A stretch of 64,000 nt of DNA from Brachionus manjavacas (GCA_019054805.1 JAHQIY010000008.1:4263501-4327500), one strand, 5' to 3'. Counted from the first letter of the stretch, positions 43,141 to 55,564 are shown. Notes: a model not told the origin generated them from the letters alone. Program-made: numbers and translations.

Positions 43141-44384
43141 ATGCATAAAAATTGAGAAAAAAATTATTTTTTCAAAAATTTTTTCTCCATTAAATTTCTA
43201 TTTTGTTTCAATTTTTATATCCTATTGAATCGCTTAAGAGACGATTCTTTTTTCATTTTGAAAATTTTGAAAATAATTTTTAAAAATTATATATTTTTTA
43301 ACCTTGTCAGCTTGGACCAAGGCTTAAAAATTGATGCTGAAAAAAGTATTTTTAATTTTCCTCGATTGTTAGATTTCATTAGCTATTTTTATGCTCATCT
43401 TGTATTTTTAAACTAATCATTTTTTGTTCTAATTGATAAAAATATTTTTATTTAGAAGAAGAAAATTGTTCCTTCCTGAGAATAAAACTTAATTTAAACT
43501 CCAAAGTTCTGTAGACTGCTTGTAAACAAATTGCGATTTTTGGCCGCATTAATTCCAAGTCTATTAGGCAATCAATTTTTAAACATTTTAATTTAAAAAA
43601 CTATGCCTAATTAAACAAGAATTTTAGAAAAGCAATACTCGCTACACTCAATATAATGAGCAAATTAATCGAAATTTTCTAGTGTAAATTAAAGTCTACC
43701 AAGCATTTAAATTAATTTTAGAATTTATTTTCTAATCTTGGAAACTTTTTAATTTATTAATTAGACATTTTCGATTAAAATAAAAATTAAAAACTTAAAT
43801 AGTGAATTATTCTAAAAAGGTACAAGATGGCATATTTTGCCTGGGAATAGCCCATTTTTTACTTAGTCAAATTTAAAGCATTGAGGGTGTTTTTTATTTA
43901 TTAAATGTTTATTTTTGCTAATTTAGCGAAAATATCAACTTTATCGTTCAATATTTGCATTGATAATTAGAAAAGAAGCATTTCAGAAAGGCAAAATATC
44001 ATCCAAATGTTTGATACATATCAGTCTAAAACAAGTGCATAAACAAAAAAAAAGAGTTTGAAATCGATTTTTCTAAATATACTAGAATTGCTTGTAAGCT
44101 TGCTTTGAAGAAGGTGCCATTACTCCTTGTAGCTTGATTAAAAATTATGTCTTGAAAAAAAAACTGCTTCAATTTTGTTTGATAAGTTTAAGTAAATTTT
44201 TTAAGATTGATTTTATTTTTCTCGGCATCCATTAATTTTAACTGAAAGCTAGACAAGAAATAAAATCAACTACAAAATTGGAAAGCTTAGTTTTTAGACA
44301 GAAAGCCAGCATGGTTCAGATTGTGATTAATTTTTTATTTTTCTATTCCCTTTTGAGTCCTGAAAATAATTCCATCAATATCTA

Positions 44385-44658
44385 ACACAATGAACCATGC
44401 TATCCAGGCTACTTAGGACAAAACTGCCTAAATTTATTGACTTAATTGCTAGTACATTATTTAGACTTTTATTTTTCTGACGCAGTTATTCTAATGGTAA
44501 CTTTACTTCTAGCTTCATACGTGAGTTACTGTTTTGTTTCAAATTGTAAAACTACAAACTATGAGAATTTCATTCAACCATCAAAAATGAAAAACTATTT
44601 AGGGTTCACAAGAAGAATAACTAATTTTTTTTCAATTTATCTGTTGACAGTTATCTAA
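44385..44658 (+). other. EGF-like half motif followed by a membrane-segment ORF
   Basis: 44388-44435 reads HNEPCYPGYLGQNC, the C-terminal half of an EGF_2/laminin-EGF type repeat. After an in-frame stop and an acceptor-like ttttctgacgcag at 44483, a frame reads ILMVTLLLASYVSYCFV (a transmembrane-like stretch) and continues to TAA at 44656. It might be the end of a single-pass receptor gene or a relic. No supporting exons found. Confidence 0.25.
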
Positions 44659-45834
44659 TTAAATAAATTACTCATTTGTTTAAAATAAAATTAGAGATTA
44701 ACCTTGGCAGTTTCGGGTCCAATTTGGTCTTTGCCTCCAGCCCATTTTTTGAAATTCTTTGAACGTTTTTTTTTAACATTAAAAAAATATCAAAAACTAA
44801 ATTTTAATAAATTGAGTTTTCAAAAAAAGAAATATTTTTTAAATAATTAAATTTTAAATTTGAGATTTTGTTAGTGAATTTAAAGGACATTGAGTTTTGG
44901 AACTTTAGTAATTGGTCCAGAAATATTACCAGGCGTTCAAGTGTAACATTATTTCTGAATAAAAAAAGTTAAATAAATAGTATTATAAAAAGAGTTTAAA
45001 AATTCATTTATTTTGGAAAATTTTTTAATCTATCATTTTATCTCATATTTAATCTAATTAAAAAATTTTCTTAATTTTTCAATTCAATGGTTATGCTAAA
45101 AACAAAGACTACGAGCTTTTGGTCATTCTCTTTTGAAAATTGTCCTATTAAAATATCATTAAATTTTGCGAACTTTTCTTTTTGATATTAGCAAATTCTC
45201 CAAGCAGTTTAAAAAAGGACAAGATCCTTCTTTTCAATTGAAAAAAAAATTAAGAAAAAATTAAAATGAAAATTAAACTTATTTAAATTGAAAAGTTCGA
45301 ATTAAATTTATTAATTAAGTGTAAATTCAAATCTATAGAAAAACTTAAATCAGAAACTAGAAATAAGAAATTTCACATAACTTCATATTTACTTTCTTCT
45401 TTTTTATTAATATTTTCTTAATACTTTATTCTAATCTTTAAATTTATTCTATAAATTTAATTTTTTTAAAGCTAAGCTTAATTCCTGGTTAGGATAGAAT
45501 AAAACTAATATGATGTGTATCGTGATAAATCAAAAAGATGTGAGCTCGAAGTTTGACTTAATTCTAAGAGTAGTAGGCAAGAGTAAGGATTGAAAAATTT
45601 TTTATATTATTTAGAAAAAAAAAATATAATTTCTCATTTTCTTTTTTCATTTCACATTTATTTATTTCAAATTCCATTCAAAGTATAATCAACAGACGAT
45701 TGCTCTTTTTTTTTTCCGAAAGATTGTTTAACACTTCATTTATTTAAATTAATTATTAAAATTTTAATAAAAAATTTTTTAAATTTTTTCAGTTTTTTTA
45801 TCTCAGTATTTCCTATTTTATTTGTTTCAAGTTT

Positions 45835-45895
45835 TTTTGTTTTAATCTTAAGGAGCTAGCGCTCGATACAGACATACAAATAAACAAAAAAAAAA
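45835..45895 (+). mobile_element. Solo 3' end of the Jockey-like LINE family
   Basis: TCTTAAGGAGCTAGCGCTCG and ATACAGACATACAAATAAAC match the 3' terminal motif of copies 1 and 2 (GAAG(A/G)AGCTTTAGCTCGG...ACAGA...AAATAAATAAA). An extremely 5'-truncated insertion. Confidence 0.75.
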
Positions 45896-46455
45896 ATAGC
45901 ATGTATCGTGAGATTTCCCTGGAGTTATCTCTTCAATTTTTGGCATAACTTCTATGGATGAGCGAATACAGTTGGTTGAGATAATTCATTTTTTTGGATA
46001 CTGGCAATTATCTTCAAAAATCAGATACTGAGATAAAATATTTTTTGTTTTAATTTAAACAAAGACGATTTCTATTTAATTTTAGAATAAAATTTATTTT
46101 AAAATGAAAAAAACTCTGATAAAATAAATTAAAAACATATCTAATTTTCTAAAAAATGTTGGAATATTTGTGACACTTGAATTTTCTATCAGACTTTGCA
46201 TTAAAACTGCCTAATTGATTTGTTCAGACGAGGTGCTCTATTCGCATTCTGGAATCCGATTTATTATGCTAAATAGTGTTAGCTTTAGAAAAATAATTTT
46301 TTTTATGCCGATCTTGATTATCTTAGAATTTTCTTAATTAGAATTTTTGCTAATTTTCTCAATAAAATGACTGCTAAAAGCATTAGATAAAGCTTTTTTG
46401 TTTAGAACGTCCTGTTTCAGATAAATTGTTCTACTTTAACTTTTTGCTCGAATAG
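45896..46455. other. RGS upstream region
   Basis: AT-rich. The sequence just before the RGS ATG ends in gaatag, which could be a splice acceptor for a 5' UTR exon. Confidence 0.35.
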
Positions 46456-47212
46456 ATGAGCACACATTCTAACCGGGAAAACTCATCCAACGCTGAGCCA
46501 AGCACAGCCACGAACAGAAACCAGTCGAGGCAGCAGCAACTGGACACGCCGCCCAACTCGCCCGACAGCTCGGACCACGGCTCCAAGGCCTGTTGTTTTT
46601 GCTGGTGTTGTTGTTGCAGTTGTTCATGGTAACACCAAAATCTTGACCACATTTGAGATCTAAACTGATTTTTTTAGTTTAACCGTTCGAAGCGATGAAA
46701 CCCGAAGCTCAAATAGCATTGACATTAGGAACGCCTCCAACATCGAACCGTAAGCCACTGTCACAGACCGGCGAGCAGAAAAATAATTTTTTTTTTGAAT
46801 TAGGCCAACTCTAGAAGAGATTAAATCATGGTCAGATTCTTTCGATAAGTTGATGCAAAGTCTGGCTGGTCGCTTTTACTTCCGAGAGTTCCTGCGCTCC
46901 GAATACAGCGAGGAGAACATGCTTTTTTGGATGGCTTGCGAAGAGCTCAAGACAGAGCAGCAGAATCCGCAAATAGTCGAGGAAAAAGCTCGCCTAATCT
47001 ACGAAGACTACATCAGCATCTTGTCGCCCAAGGAAGTTAGTTTGGACAGCAGGGTGCGCGAGATAATCAACCGGAACATGGTCGACCCGTCGCCGTACAC
47101 ATTCGACGAAGCTCAACTTCAAATTTATACTCTGATGCACCGTGACTCGTACCCAAGGTTCCTAAACTCGCCAATATACAAAAAGCTGTGCGCTGGCGAA
47201 ACCAGGCTTTGA
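46456..47212 (+). CDS. RGS17: RGS protein of the RZ subfamily (RGS17/19/20-like)
   Basis: Three exons (46456-46628, 46678-46749, 46804-47212) with 49- and 54-bp GT-AG introns give 217 residues; human RGS17 is 210. A GTPase-activating protein for G-alpha i/z. Cysteine string ACCFCWCCCCSCSC (45-58) for palmitoylation, followed by LTVRSDETR. The RGS box from about 85 includes EEIKSWSDSFDKLM, FREFLRSEYSEENMLFWMAC, DYISILSPKEVSLDSRVREI, AQLQIYTLMHRDSYPRFLNS and IYKKL. From memory this is near-identical to vertebrate RGS17/20 across much of the box, so the protein is highly conserved. The exons are clearly GC-richer than surroundings. RGS17 is the closest of three vertebrate paralogues by the cysteine-string wording; a pre-duplication orthologue is likely. 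Confidence 0.93.
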
Positions 47213-49843
47213 CCCGGAACCGAGTTAAGCCATGTAAATTGACGGCATCTTTATCGAGATACATTCTAGCCGGAAACAAACAGTACCTTATGCACAGACC
47301 GGTAAATTGTTCTTAAGTCTAAATGTAGAAAATTTCCAACTGGGACCAGACACTTTCTGTTTGGCATTAAGTTCCTGACAACAAAAAATGTAAAAATGTA
47401 GATTCGATTTGACCAAATATGATTGATATTGAATCGATAATACGTCTAATTCGACTAATACTTTTTTTTATTTTCTAAAATTTCTACTTACCGTCTTACA
47501 CAATTATTTTTTGTTGATTATTAATAATTAAAATTATATTCGTTTTTTTTATTTAATAAATTTAATTGAATTTAAATTAAGGCAAGTTTTTTTAATTGAA
47601 TAAAAAAAAAATTTTTATTTTTAGAATTTTTATTTTAAAATTTTTTCTCCACTAAAATTTTCAGTAGAAATTTTGAACAAATTTGCCACAATTTTCTCTA
47701 CGATGACAACTCATCGGCTCCAGCTCTCAGAGTCTAAAAAGTAAGGAAGAAAATTTTTTTCTTAAAATTAGCTAATCTAGACAAAAATAAATAATTTTCA
47801 GATTTAAATTTATTGATTATCGTAGGGGTGGGAAACAGAATATTGAAAATATTTTAAGTTTTTTAATCAGAATTTAAGCCTAATGATCGTTCAATTGAAA
47901 AAAAATAAAATTAATAATAAAAAAATTTAAACTTTCAAAAATCTTCTTTTTATTATGTGTTTTTACGTTCAGTTTTTGTCTATTAAATTTTGAAATTATT
48001 CTATTATTCCAACCATTATACTTTCAATTTTTTTTCAAGTCTAGTAAAAATGAATTTATTATGAAATTAACGAAGTCTTGATTTAATTTCAAATTTCATT
48101 TATTGATTTAATTGATACCAATTTTTGTTTAATTTCGTTTGGAGTGAATTATATATTAAAATTTTTTTTTGTTATCTAAATATTAGCTATTTCATAATTG
48201 CTTAATTTTTTTTTAATGGGATGAAAAGTAAGTAAAACAGTAAGCAAAAACCCCACCAAATTTTTGGTAATATGAATTTTAGAATTAATAGAAAAAAAAT
48301 TGATAGCTTTTTTTTTTAAAGTCTTTATTTTCAAGATCTCTAATTTTTTTTTTATATAAAATTTTTATTCATCTGTTTCTGAGTAAAATCAATAAAAATC
48401 GGATTCTTTTTATTTTCGATAATTAAGCAAAAAAAAAGAAAATATCCGGACTGTTTTCTTTGTTACCACTTTCCTCACAACTTAAAACTATGGTTGAGGA
48501 TTATTAAAATAGGACAGGTATTGAAAAGAAGTCTGATGCATCTAAATACTAATCTAACCATTTTAAATTTTTTTCAAGAAAAAAATAATTTCGAAAACCA
48601 GCGTTTTATACTCCAAAGCCTGAATTTATTTTTCAACTTAAATAATGGATAAATCGCTTTAATTACATTCTAAAAAATAAATAATTTTATATATTTTTTT
48701 CATGGTCTATTTATAAATATAATTAACTTTCGGGTGTAAACTCTGATAGAAATCATGATAGTTTTTGAAGAAAAAAAGTTATACCAAAATTTTTTTAAAT
48801 AAATTTTATAATATACATTCTCTAAATGCTCCCAACTTCATAATCCATAAAATTGGTCTTTTAAATTGTATACGTTGATGCATTCAATGTATCATTTTAA
48901 TTTAAAATAACTAAAATATAAGAATAATTTAAAAATTTAGTCTAAAATTCAACGTTATTGTTTAAATAAAAAAAATTATGATCTCTTTCTCCAGGCACAC
49001 TTTCTAAATGCTTCGTTTTTACAGTCTGCCTGGATTACCTGGATTGAATAAATTAGAAATTCAGCCCTTTGTTCCTTTATTAAATTAATTCTTTATTGTA
49101 TCTCAAATGATTGTTCTAAATATTTTAATTAAATTTAAATTCAAATAGCAAATGTTTTAATTATAATAAATGATAAAGATATCTATAAAAAAGGATATCT
49201 GGTGCCTCAATGATGATATTTTCGGCATAGAATTATTCTGAATTAATAATAATCATTTTTAATTATTGTTTTAAATTTAATATAATTTCATCTAAAAAAA
49301 AAAATTAATAAAAATTCATTGATTAAAAGTATCGTTTTTAAATACAAATCTAAAAATAATTTAATTAGAAAGGTTAATGTCAAAAATTAGATTTTTTTAT
49401 ATTTAGTTTCTCTTTTATATAAATTTAATTAGTTTTTATTTTAGTATTATTTTCGCTGATTTAAGAAGCTTAAAAGCTCTCTGTAAGCTTTAAAATGAAA
49501 ATAGAAAATTTTAATGGAAAAACTTAAATCAAGTTTCTATACAAAGTAAATTTATTTTCGTAAAGAATTAACGAATTCTTTTAACTCAAAAAATATTACG
49601 AATTTTTTTCTTTAAAAGCTAAATAACGTTACTAATCAATAGCAATATTTATCAAAAGTAAAGCACGACCTTATGATAATACTAAATAAATAATCTTTTT
49701 TTTCAAACAAAAACCACCTTTGAAGTTTAAATAAAATTTAATCTAAAACAAAAAATAAAACATTTAATTAACTATTTATAAACATGATCATATTATTATA
49801 AGTTTTAATTTTAAAATCAAAAGTAAGATTAACAAATTATTTC
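47213..49843. other. AT-rich intergenic, no gene seen
   Basis: About 2.6 kb between the convergent RGS and CLPTM1L genes. Only homopolymer-rich spacer. Confidence 0.45.
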
Positions 49844-52800
49844 TTAATCTTGCTTTGATTTATCGTTTTCTTCAAAAGATTCGCCATATTCGTTGACTCT
49901 GTTTTTGTCAATTGGATAGAGCCTAGGATTTATTAAAACTAGAATGAAAAGAAGCAACTTGAAATTTAAAATCATACCATCGTTGATAGAGATAGATCAA
50001 AAAAACCAAGTCATCCCTGAGACAAGCGAGCCTATGCGTAGTTGGCATTACAATAATGAAAGCAAATACATCATCAATAAATGTATTAAAAGCTTTGTAC
50101 ATAAAAGCCTTCCAAGGGAGATGAGCTACTGATTTAAGCTAAAAAAAATAATTTTACTAATTCTCTTTTTAATTAAAAACTTTAAATTGATCGCTTTATA
50201 CTTTATAATTCAAAAAAAGCTGCGGTGTCATGAACAAAAATCCAAATGCGTATACTCCATTTACCAAACTATTAATCATCCATGAATACCAGCTTAAATT
50301 TTATTTTTTTTTAATATAAATTAGTTAATGGAATTTATTTTGAATACTACTTTTTGTGTGTATTATAAATTAGAGAATAAATGGCTCCGGCTAAGCACAG
50401 TGGATACAGCAAATAAGAAAGTTTGTTCATAGCCTAGTTTTGGAAAGAAATTAAAATATCTTTCTAAATTCAAAACTACTATTGAATCATAGTCATTCGA
50501 TTCTTTTTCTTCCTTGGATGCTTCTCCGAACTAACAAAAATTTTAGATCAGTTTTGAGTCATTTTGATTTTGAAAAAATTACTTTGAGAGATGGCAAAAA
50601 AGACGATTCAAACGAAATACTTATTTTGAAAGCCTTGGTCAATTTCCAAAGCTTGTAATTAAATTTTTGAATTCATTATTCTTTTTGTAGATTAAAATTT
50701 ACCTCTATAAAAACTGATATACCTGAAGGTGCAAGTATTAGCACACTTGTTTCTTCTTCGAGTAAGTATAAAAAAATTATTGCTTGGCTTATAGCTCTCC
50801 AGGCAACTAGATAATTTTTTTCGAATATTTTTTTTTAATTTTTAAACAAAATTTACGCGTTTTAAGAGATAAACCGACTGTGGTTTTTCGCTTGCGCCAA
50901 AAGCTGATATCATTCTTGAAAGCCAAAAATTCGAAGAGCAACTAAAAAAAAAAAATTTTGAATCAAAACTCAAGAAAAAGAAACATTTAAATGTTTTTTC
51001 ACCTTAAAAATTTTTAATTTTCAGTAATTAATAATATTAATAACATTAATTTAATTAATCCATAATAAAAAAATAGGGGTCTAATTTATGTGAACCAAAG
51101 TTATCCTATTCTAAAAATTATTCACCTAATTAGAAAAAAATTTAAGATCATGTTAAAAAACAACTAAACAATTGATACAAAGTTTTATAACGCTAAAAAT
51201 TTCAATGAAAAAAAAACTTAATGATTACTTTAATAAATGATGATGCAAAAAACAAATTGTATTTAAATAGAAAATATAAAACAATTAATAAAATAAAAAA
51301 TTGCTATGTCAAAAAACGAATTATAATTCTAAGGGATATCAGTTATTCCTTAAGGTCAAAGAATTAGAACTAGTTATTCAATTGAAAATTTAAAGTTGGG
51401 CGGAGTAGGTAAAATTTGTAAAATAGATGAATCTATGTAAGCCAAAGTGAAACATTGGAATGGTGAAAAAATTAATTTTAATTCTCTCTTTTTTTTTAAT
51501 TTTTTTTGCTTTAAGGCAACTATTTAATTAGAGAGCGCTTTTGAGTATTGAAATTGTAGCATGGATCATTCTGTGTCCTTATGAATGGAGTTAATTTAAA
51601 AAAAGAGAGAAATATTTTTATTTGTTTTATGAACACGTAAACAGGATAATTTTTTATTTTTAAAATTTAATAGTAAATAAACGATGGTGACAAAAGGACA
51701 AAATATTTTAAATATCATAAATATTAACTCAATTAATGATTTGTTTATTAAAAATTTAACATTTTTATTCAATATAAAATTCAGTTTGTCCAACTAATCT
51801 ATAAATTTTACCTAATCCTTTATCTGGTTCACCTTTTGGTGAACTAAAAATGATGAATTAAAAATAATGGTTCAGAAAATCCGAGAACAAGAATTGTTCC
51901 TTTAATAGGTGAACTACGGTTCACCTAAACGACTAGACCCAAAAATAAAATTTCTAAAGATATTTTTTTTTAATTTTAAATCTTACATGAAAGGCTGATA
52001 CAACAAAAGTTAGCAAAATCAGATTAATGTTTGTATCGGTAAATAATGAGGTAAGCTCTTTCAATTGGGCATCATTGAATCCATATTCTTTCATGGCTTG
52101 CATCGAATCCTCAAATTGTTTAAAAAATCTAATTTTCCCAATTGAAGAAGGACTATGCTTGAGTGTCAAGTTGTATTCAGATTGATTTTCATTCAATGGA
52201 TGAAAATTTTCGTCTTTTATTGATAGACGATCAATACGGAATATCGGTAAATATTCATTTTTCTCTGTTAATCTTATTAAATAAAAAATTTTCATCAAAA
52301 ATAGAGTTTGCCACGGTTTCAGAGTTGCTGTTTTTGGAATGTGTTCAGGACTAACATTATAGGGCCAGAACCTTGATTTGTTGAATTTTTCAAATATTTT
52401 TAGTTTTGTTGATTTCATTAAAATTATATTCATAAATATTTTTTCATAATAATTTTTGGCTTTTTTAAAAAAGTAAATTTATCAAATATTCTTTTTTCTA
52501 TAACGAATTTTTTTTTTTCTTTTAAGATGTAATTTCAAGCAAGTGGTTGAAAGGGAGGACTAAGTTCCATTCCAAACAATCTGGGATTCCATCCCAAACT
52601 ATATTTTAAATAAATAATAATTATGAGTACTTCTCCAATGGAGCATCGAATGGCTTAATTCTTTTTTCCGCCTTAAAAGTTGAAATTAAAAAGAATTTAA
52701 ATCATTTTTTTGTATCATTTAACGATGTTCATAATGATAAAGAAATATCTTTATGAATGGAGTAAGTCCATACTTTTTAAAAAATGTTTCGGCCTTAGTA

Positions 52801-55564
52801 GCCTATCCCAGGTCTTGCCTGTTATGTGACCAGCTGGTCACATATTATGTGACCAGTGACTTTATGTCGATTTGGTGACCAGATATTTTTTCTGACTGGT
52901 CACAAAAATTTTTCAATTGGTCACATAAATCACATAATAAAGAGAGTGATTTTTTGTTAAATGGCACCGATTCAGATCATGAAGAAAATTGTGAATCACA
53001 TTTTGAAGAGGTTAGTGAAGCCATTTGCAAGCTAAATTTAAATCCAACAAAAAAAAAATTAGAAAAGTTGTCAAAAATTGCATCGGAAGCTCCAATTGCA
53101 TCTGAAGCAACACAGTCTGCTGTAAAAAAAGGCCTTTGCAAACATAAAAACCCAATAGCTTGCCCGAAGTGCGGGAAATTAATGAAAAATGAGCGTGGTG
53201 TAAAGCAACACATCACAAAAATGCATAAATAATCTTTTTTATTTAATTTTTATAATTTTAAATTAATATTTAAATTGGTCACATAAATAAAAAACCAGGT
53301 CACATAAATTTAATAACTGGTCACTTAAATAATAAAATTTAAAAAAAAAAAATTCTTTATTTTAATAATAATTTTGACTGGTCACATTTTAAGTGACCAG
53401 TGAATATGTGACCAGTCAGAAAAAATATCTGGTCACTAAATCGACATAAAGTCACTGGTCACGTAACAGGCAAGACCCCCTATCCCTTATATTTGATATT
53501 AAAAAAATCTTTTTCAATCGGAGAATTATCTGAGTTGTGGAAATTGGCAAATGTGAGTCCGATTTTTAAAAAAGGAAATCGAGTCGATCCAAAAACATTC
53601 TCATTAAGTTGAAACGGTCCAGCAAGAAATATTAGAGGAAACTCTCACAGGCTCAGAAAAGAACTAATCAAAAATTGTGCACATAGATCCAACTTTTGTT
53701 ACTAATCGAATTGTCAATCAATAGAATCAATTAACCGATGAAATTATTCAATCCAAATATTAAAGTTAATTTCTTTAAAGCTTGTATTGACAAAAGATTA
53801 TAAAATAATATTATTACTTATAGTCTGAAGCGACTCAAACTTCACGCACTAGCGTTGCAATTAACACTACTACTACTACTACTACTACTACTTTGTATGT
53901 AATATACACTGCTTCTATAAAAGGCCCAGAATTTTTTAAATTACTTTATTTAACGAAATTTTACATTATTTTATTAAGCTTACATAATCTTACGGGAATA
54001 TTAGTCGGTAAGGTTATGCAATTTTACGAAAAATTACGTAAGCTTCAACTAAAATACGTAACTTTTAGTAAAACCATTCAAAGATGCTTACGGCTAAAAA
54101 ATTGAGGTTTTTGTTAAAAAAAGCAAGCTGAAGTTTTTCAAAAATCTTAATTAATCTTAATTCCCTTACTTTTTATTTTAATAATTTCACGCAAAATTTC
54201 ACATTTTTTGATTAAATTTTTTTAAATTTTGTAATGAAAATATAACACATCAAAGTAGAATTCAAAGTTATCGATTTTCAAATTTCAATTAATAGATACA
54301 GTAGGGTCTAAATTATTTATTATTGAATCAGAGGAAGCCGATCTTTTTAATATTGATTTAAAAATATTAAAAAAATCGGCTTTTAATATTGAAAATTTCA
54401 AAAAAGCTCTTGTGATAATTGAAAATTGAATATCAATTTTTTCAAATATTTATATCCCTTTAAACCTAATTAGTAAGTAAATTGTATATTTTTGTTATAA
54501 AAATAATTATTATTATTTTTTTACCTATTAAAATCCTCCCGTTTTTCCCCAAAACCACCCTAAGCACTTTGATAGAATACTGGCTACACGCCTCTTGTCT
54601 AGGTCCAGATTTTTTTAGCAGAATTTTTTTATCCTCAATTTTGAAGCTTAATTCGTGGGAGAAAGGTAGATTTAGCCATGGACGATTTAAAAAATTTTAA
54701 CAATGCAAGTTAAAAAATCTGTAAATAATTCTCAAAAATAGATTTAATTTTGCTTAAAATTATAAAATAAATAATTTTAAAGTATTCTAGGATACATGCC
54801 AAATTTTTTTTAACTTTAAATTAGCAAAATTTTACAATAAATACCTGATGTCTTGGATCAATTCTTGAGGAACTTCTCTTCGGTCAAAATTAATTTCCGA
54901 ATCCATTGTTAAAATATTCAATGTTGTAATCAAATGAGTAATCGGTTTTTTATCTTCTTTTATCTTTGGTTCGGTGTCACCTAGAATTTTTGTTTTTTCC
55001 AATAAATTAACATATTTATTTGTATCATTAACTCTATATTTTGTCAATTCAACAGATTTCGAAAGCACATAATTAGAAAGCGAAATCATTTTAGGTTCAC
55101 TGAATTGTTTTTTTGCTCCAAGAAGGATATAAGCTGTCAAAGTTCCATTTTTTCTTGTCTTTCGAGGTAATTTAATTGTCAAATCTCTGAGAAAATAATT
55201 TTCTTAAATTTTAGTTTAAATTAAAAATGTTATTTTTTTACTTAGAAAACGATTCTTTTATGTCAAATTCATCAAAATTAAAAAATTGTGCACAATTAAG
55301 TGAATTTGACCTTGGAATGGATTCCGGAATGCACAAGGCAAGCTAAAATAGATGATTTAAAATTCTTTTTTTGTTTGAACAACTGGTATTTACTGAAAAT
55401 TTTTTGTGCCAATCTTTTACCGAGTAAATACAGTAGGGTCTAGATTTTTTGTCACTAATATTGCACTCGTTTGGAAAAAACATGTCATAAAAACTTTTAG
55501 AAGTTGTAACAAAATAGATAAGAAACAAAGTGCATGTAATATTAGTAAAACTTAACCAAGCCAT
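49844..55564 (-). CDS. CLPTM1L: CLPTM1L (cleft lip and palate transmembrane 1-like)
   Basis: Twelve exons: 55564-55394, 55342-55242, 55186-54845, 52272-51987, 50941-50857, 50806-50703, 50651-50583, 50530-50480, 50433-50351, 50292-50202, 50138-49978, 49922-49844. They sum to 540 residues; human is 538. An ER multi-pass lipid scramblase (glucosaminyl-PI in GPI biosynthesis) by family. Signature blocks: [109 protein letters not shown] and INEYG-type end ([12 protein letters not shown]). All introns are GT-AG and all phases agree. Nine are 46-63 bp; intron 3 (2572 bp, with LINE and MITE) and intron 4 (1045 bp) are the exceptions. Confidence 0.95.
51827..51926. repeat. Pair of GGTGAAC stem-loops in CLPTM1L intron 4
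   Basis: GTTCACC-TTTT-GGTGAAC at 51827-51844 and AGGTGAAC-TACG-GTTCACCT at 51907-51926, with the same stem and different tetraloops about 60 bp apart. Possibly the ends of a tiny foldback element. No target duplication seen. Confidence 0.6.
52545..52625 (+). repeat. Dispersed repeat, copy b (GGTTGAAAGGGAGG)
   Basis: Matches 43060-43140: GTGGTTGAAAGGGAGGACTA, CCATTCCAAAC and GGGATTCC, then an AATAA-rich tail. It lies in CLPTM1L intron 3 just before the LINE fragment. Confidence 0.5.
52810..53478. mobile_element. 669-bp non-autonomous DNA transposon with 8-bp TSD and ~120-bp TIRs
   Basis: Flanked by perfect cctatccc duplications (52802-52809 and 53479-53486). Ends AGGTCTTGCCTGTTA and the inverse of GGGTCTTGCCTGTTA; TIR similarity continues about 120 bp and contains many TGGTCAC/GTGACCA motifs. 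8-bp target duplication and inverted ends fit hAT; Merlin also makes 8-9 bp. The interior is an open frame with a C2H2 finger. Confidence 0.9.
52954..53232 (+). CDS. C2H2 zinc-finger ORF inside the MITE
   Basis: 92-codon frame (no ATG at this start; the frame is open from about 52879). An acidic N-terminal half ([18 protein letters not shown]) is followed by [20 protein letters not shown], and the C-terminal finger [23 protein letters not shown] has CX2CX12HX4H spacing. It ends six bases after the last His. It may be the last exon of a transposase-type or captured host zinc-finger protein. The start codon and any upstream exon are not established. Confidence 0.5.
   Translation: MLNGTDSDHEENCESHFEEVSEAICKLNLNPTKKKLEKLSKIASEAPIASEATQSAVKKGLCKHKNPIACPKCGKLMKNERGVKQHITKMHK
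53865..53892 (+). repeat. (ACT)n microsatellite
   Basis: Nine or so uninterrupted ACT units in CLPTM1L intron 3. Confidence 0.95.

Larger units (their letters stand above)
42401..45834. other. Long AT-rich intergenic stretch
   Basis: No firm gene. It contains the dispersed repeat at 43060-43140 and the EGF/membrane-segment candidate at 44385-44658 (separate entries). Confidence 0.35.
52755..53670 (+). mobile_element. CR1-like LINE fragment split by a MITE
   Basis: Reading across the MITE (52810-53478) joins [12 protein letters not shown] to [20 protein letters not shown] and [15 protein letters not shown], the 'FKK' block of a CR1/Jockey RT. It then jumps to a C-terminal block [20 protein letters not shown] and [11 protein letters not shown]. 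The insertion history is clear because the RT frame is continuous once the MITE and one target copy are removed. Old relic. Confidence 0.7.

Noticed and set aside
46431-46652. Gln/Cys-rich minus-strand ORF
   Set aside because: Antisense of the RGS cysteine-string exon.
49944-50132. Plus-strand 62-codon ORF
   Set aside because: It lies opposite CLPTM1L exon 11 and has no features of its own.
52954-53232. Host zinc-finger gene in CLPTM1L intron
   Set aside because: The ORF lies wholly inside clean TIRs and target duplications, so it belongs to the element.
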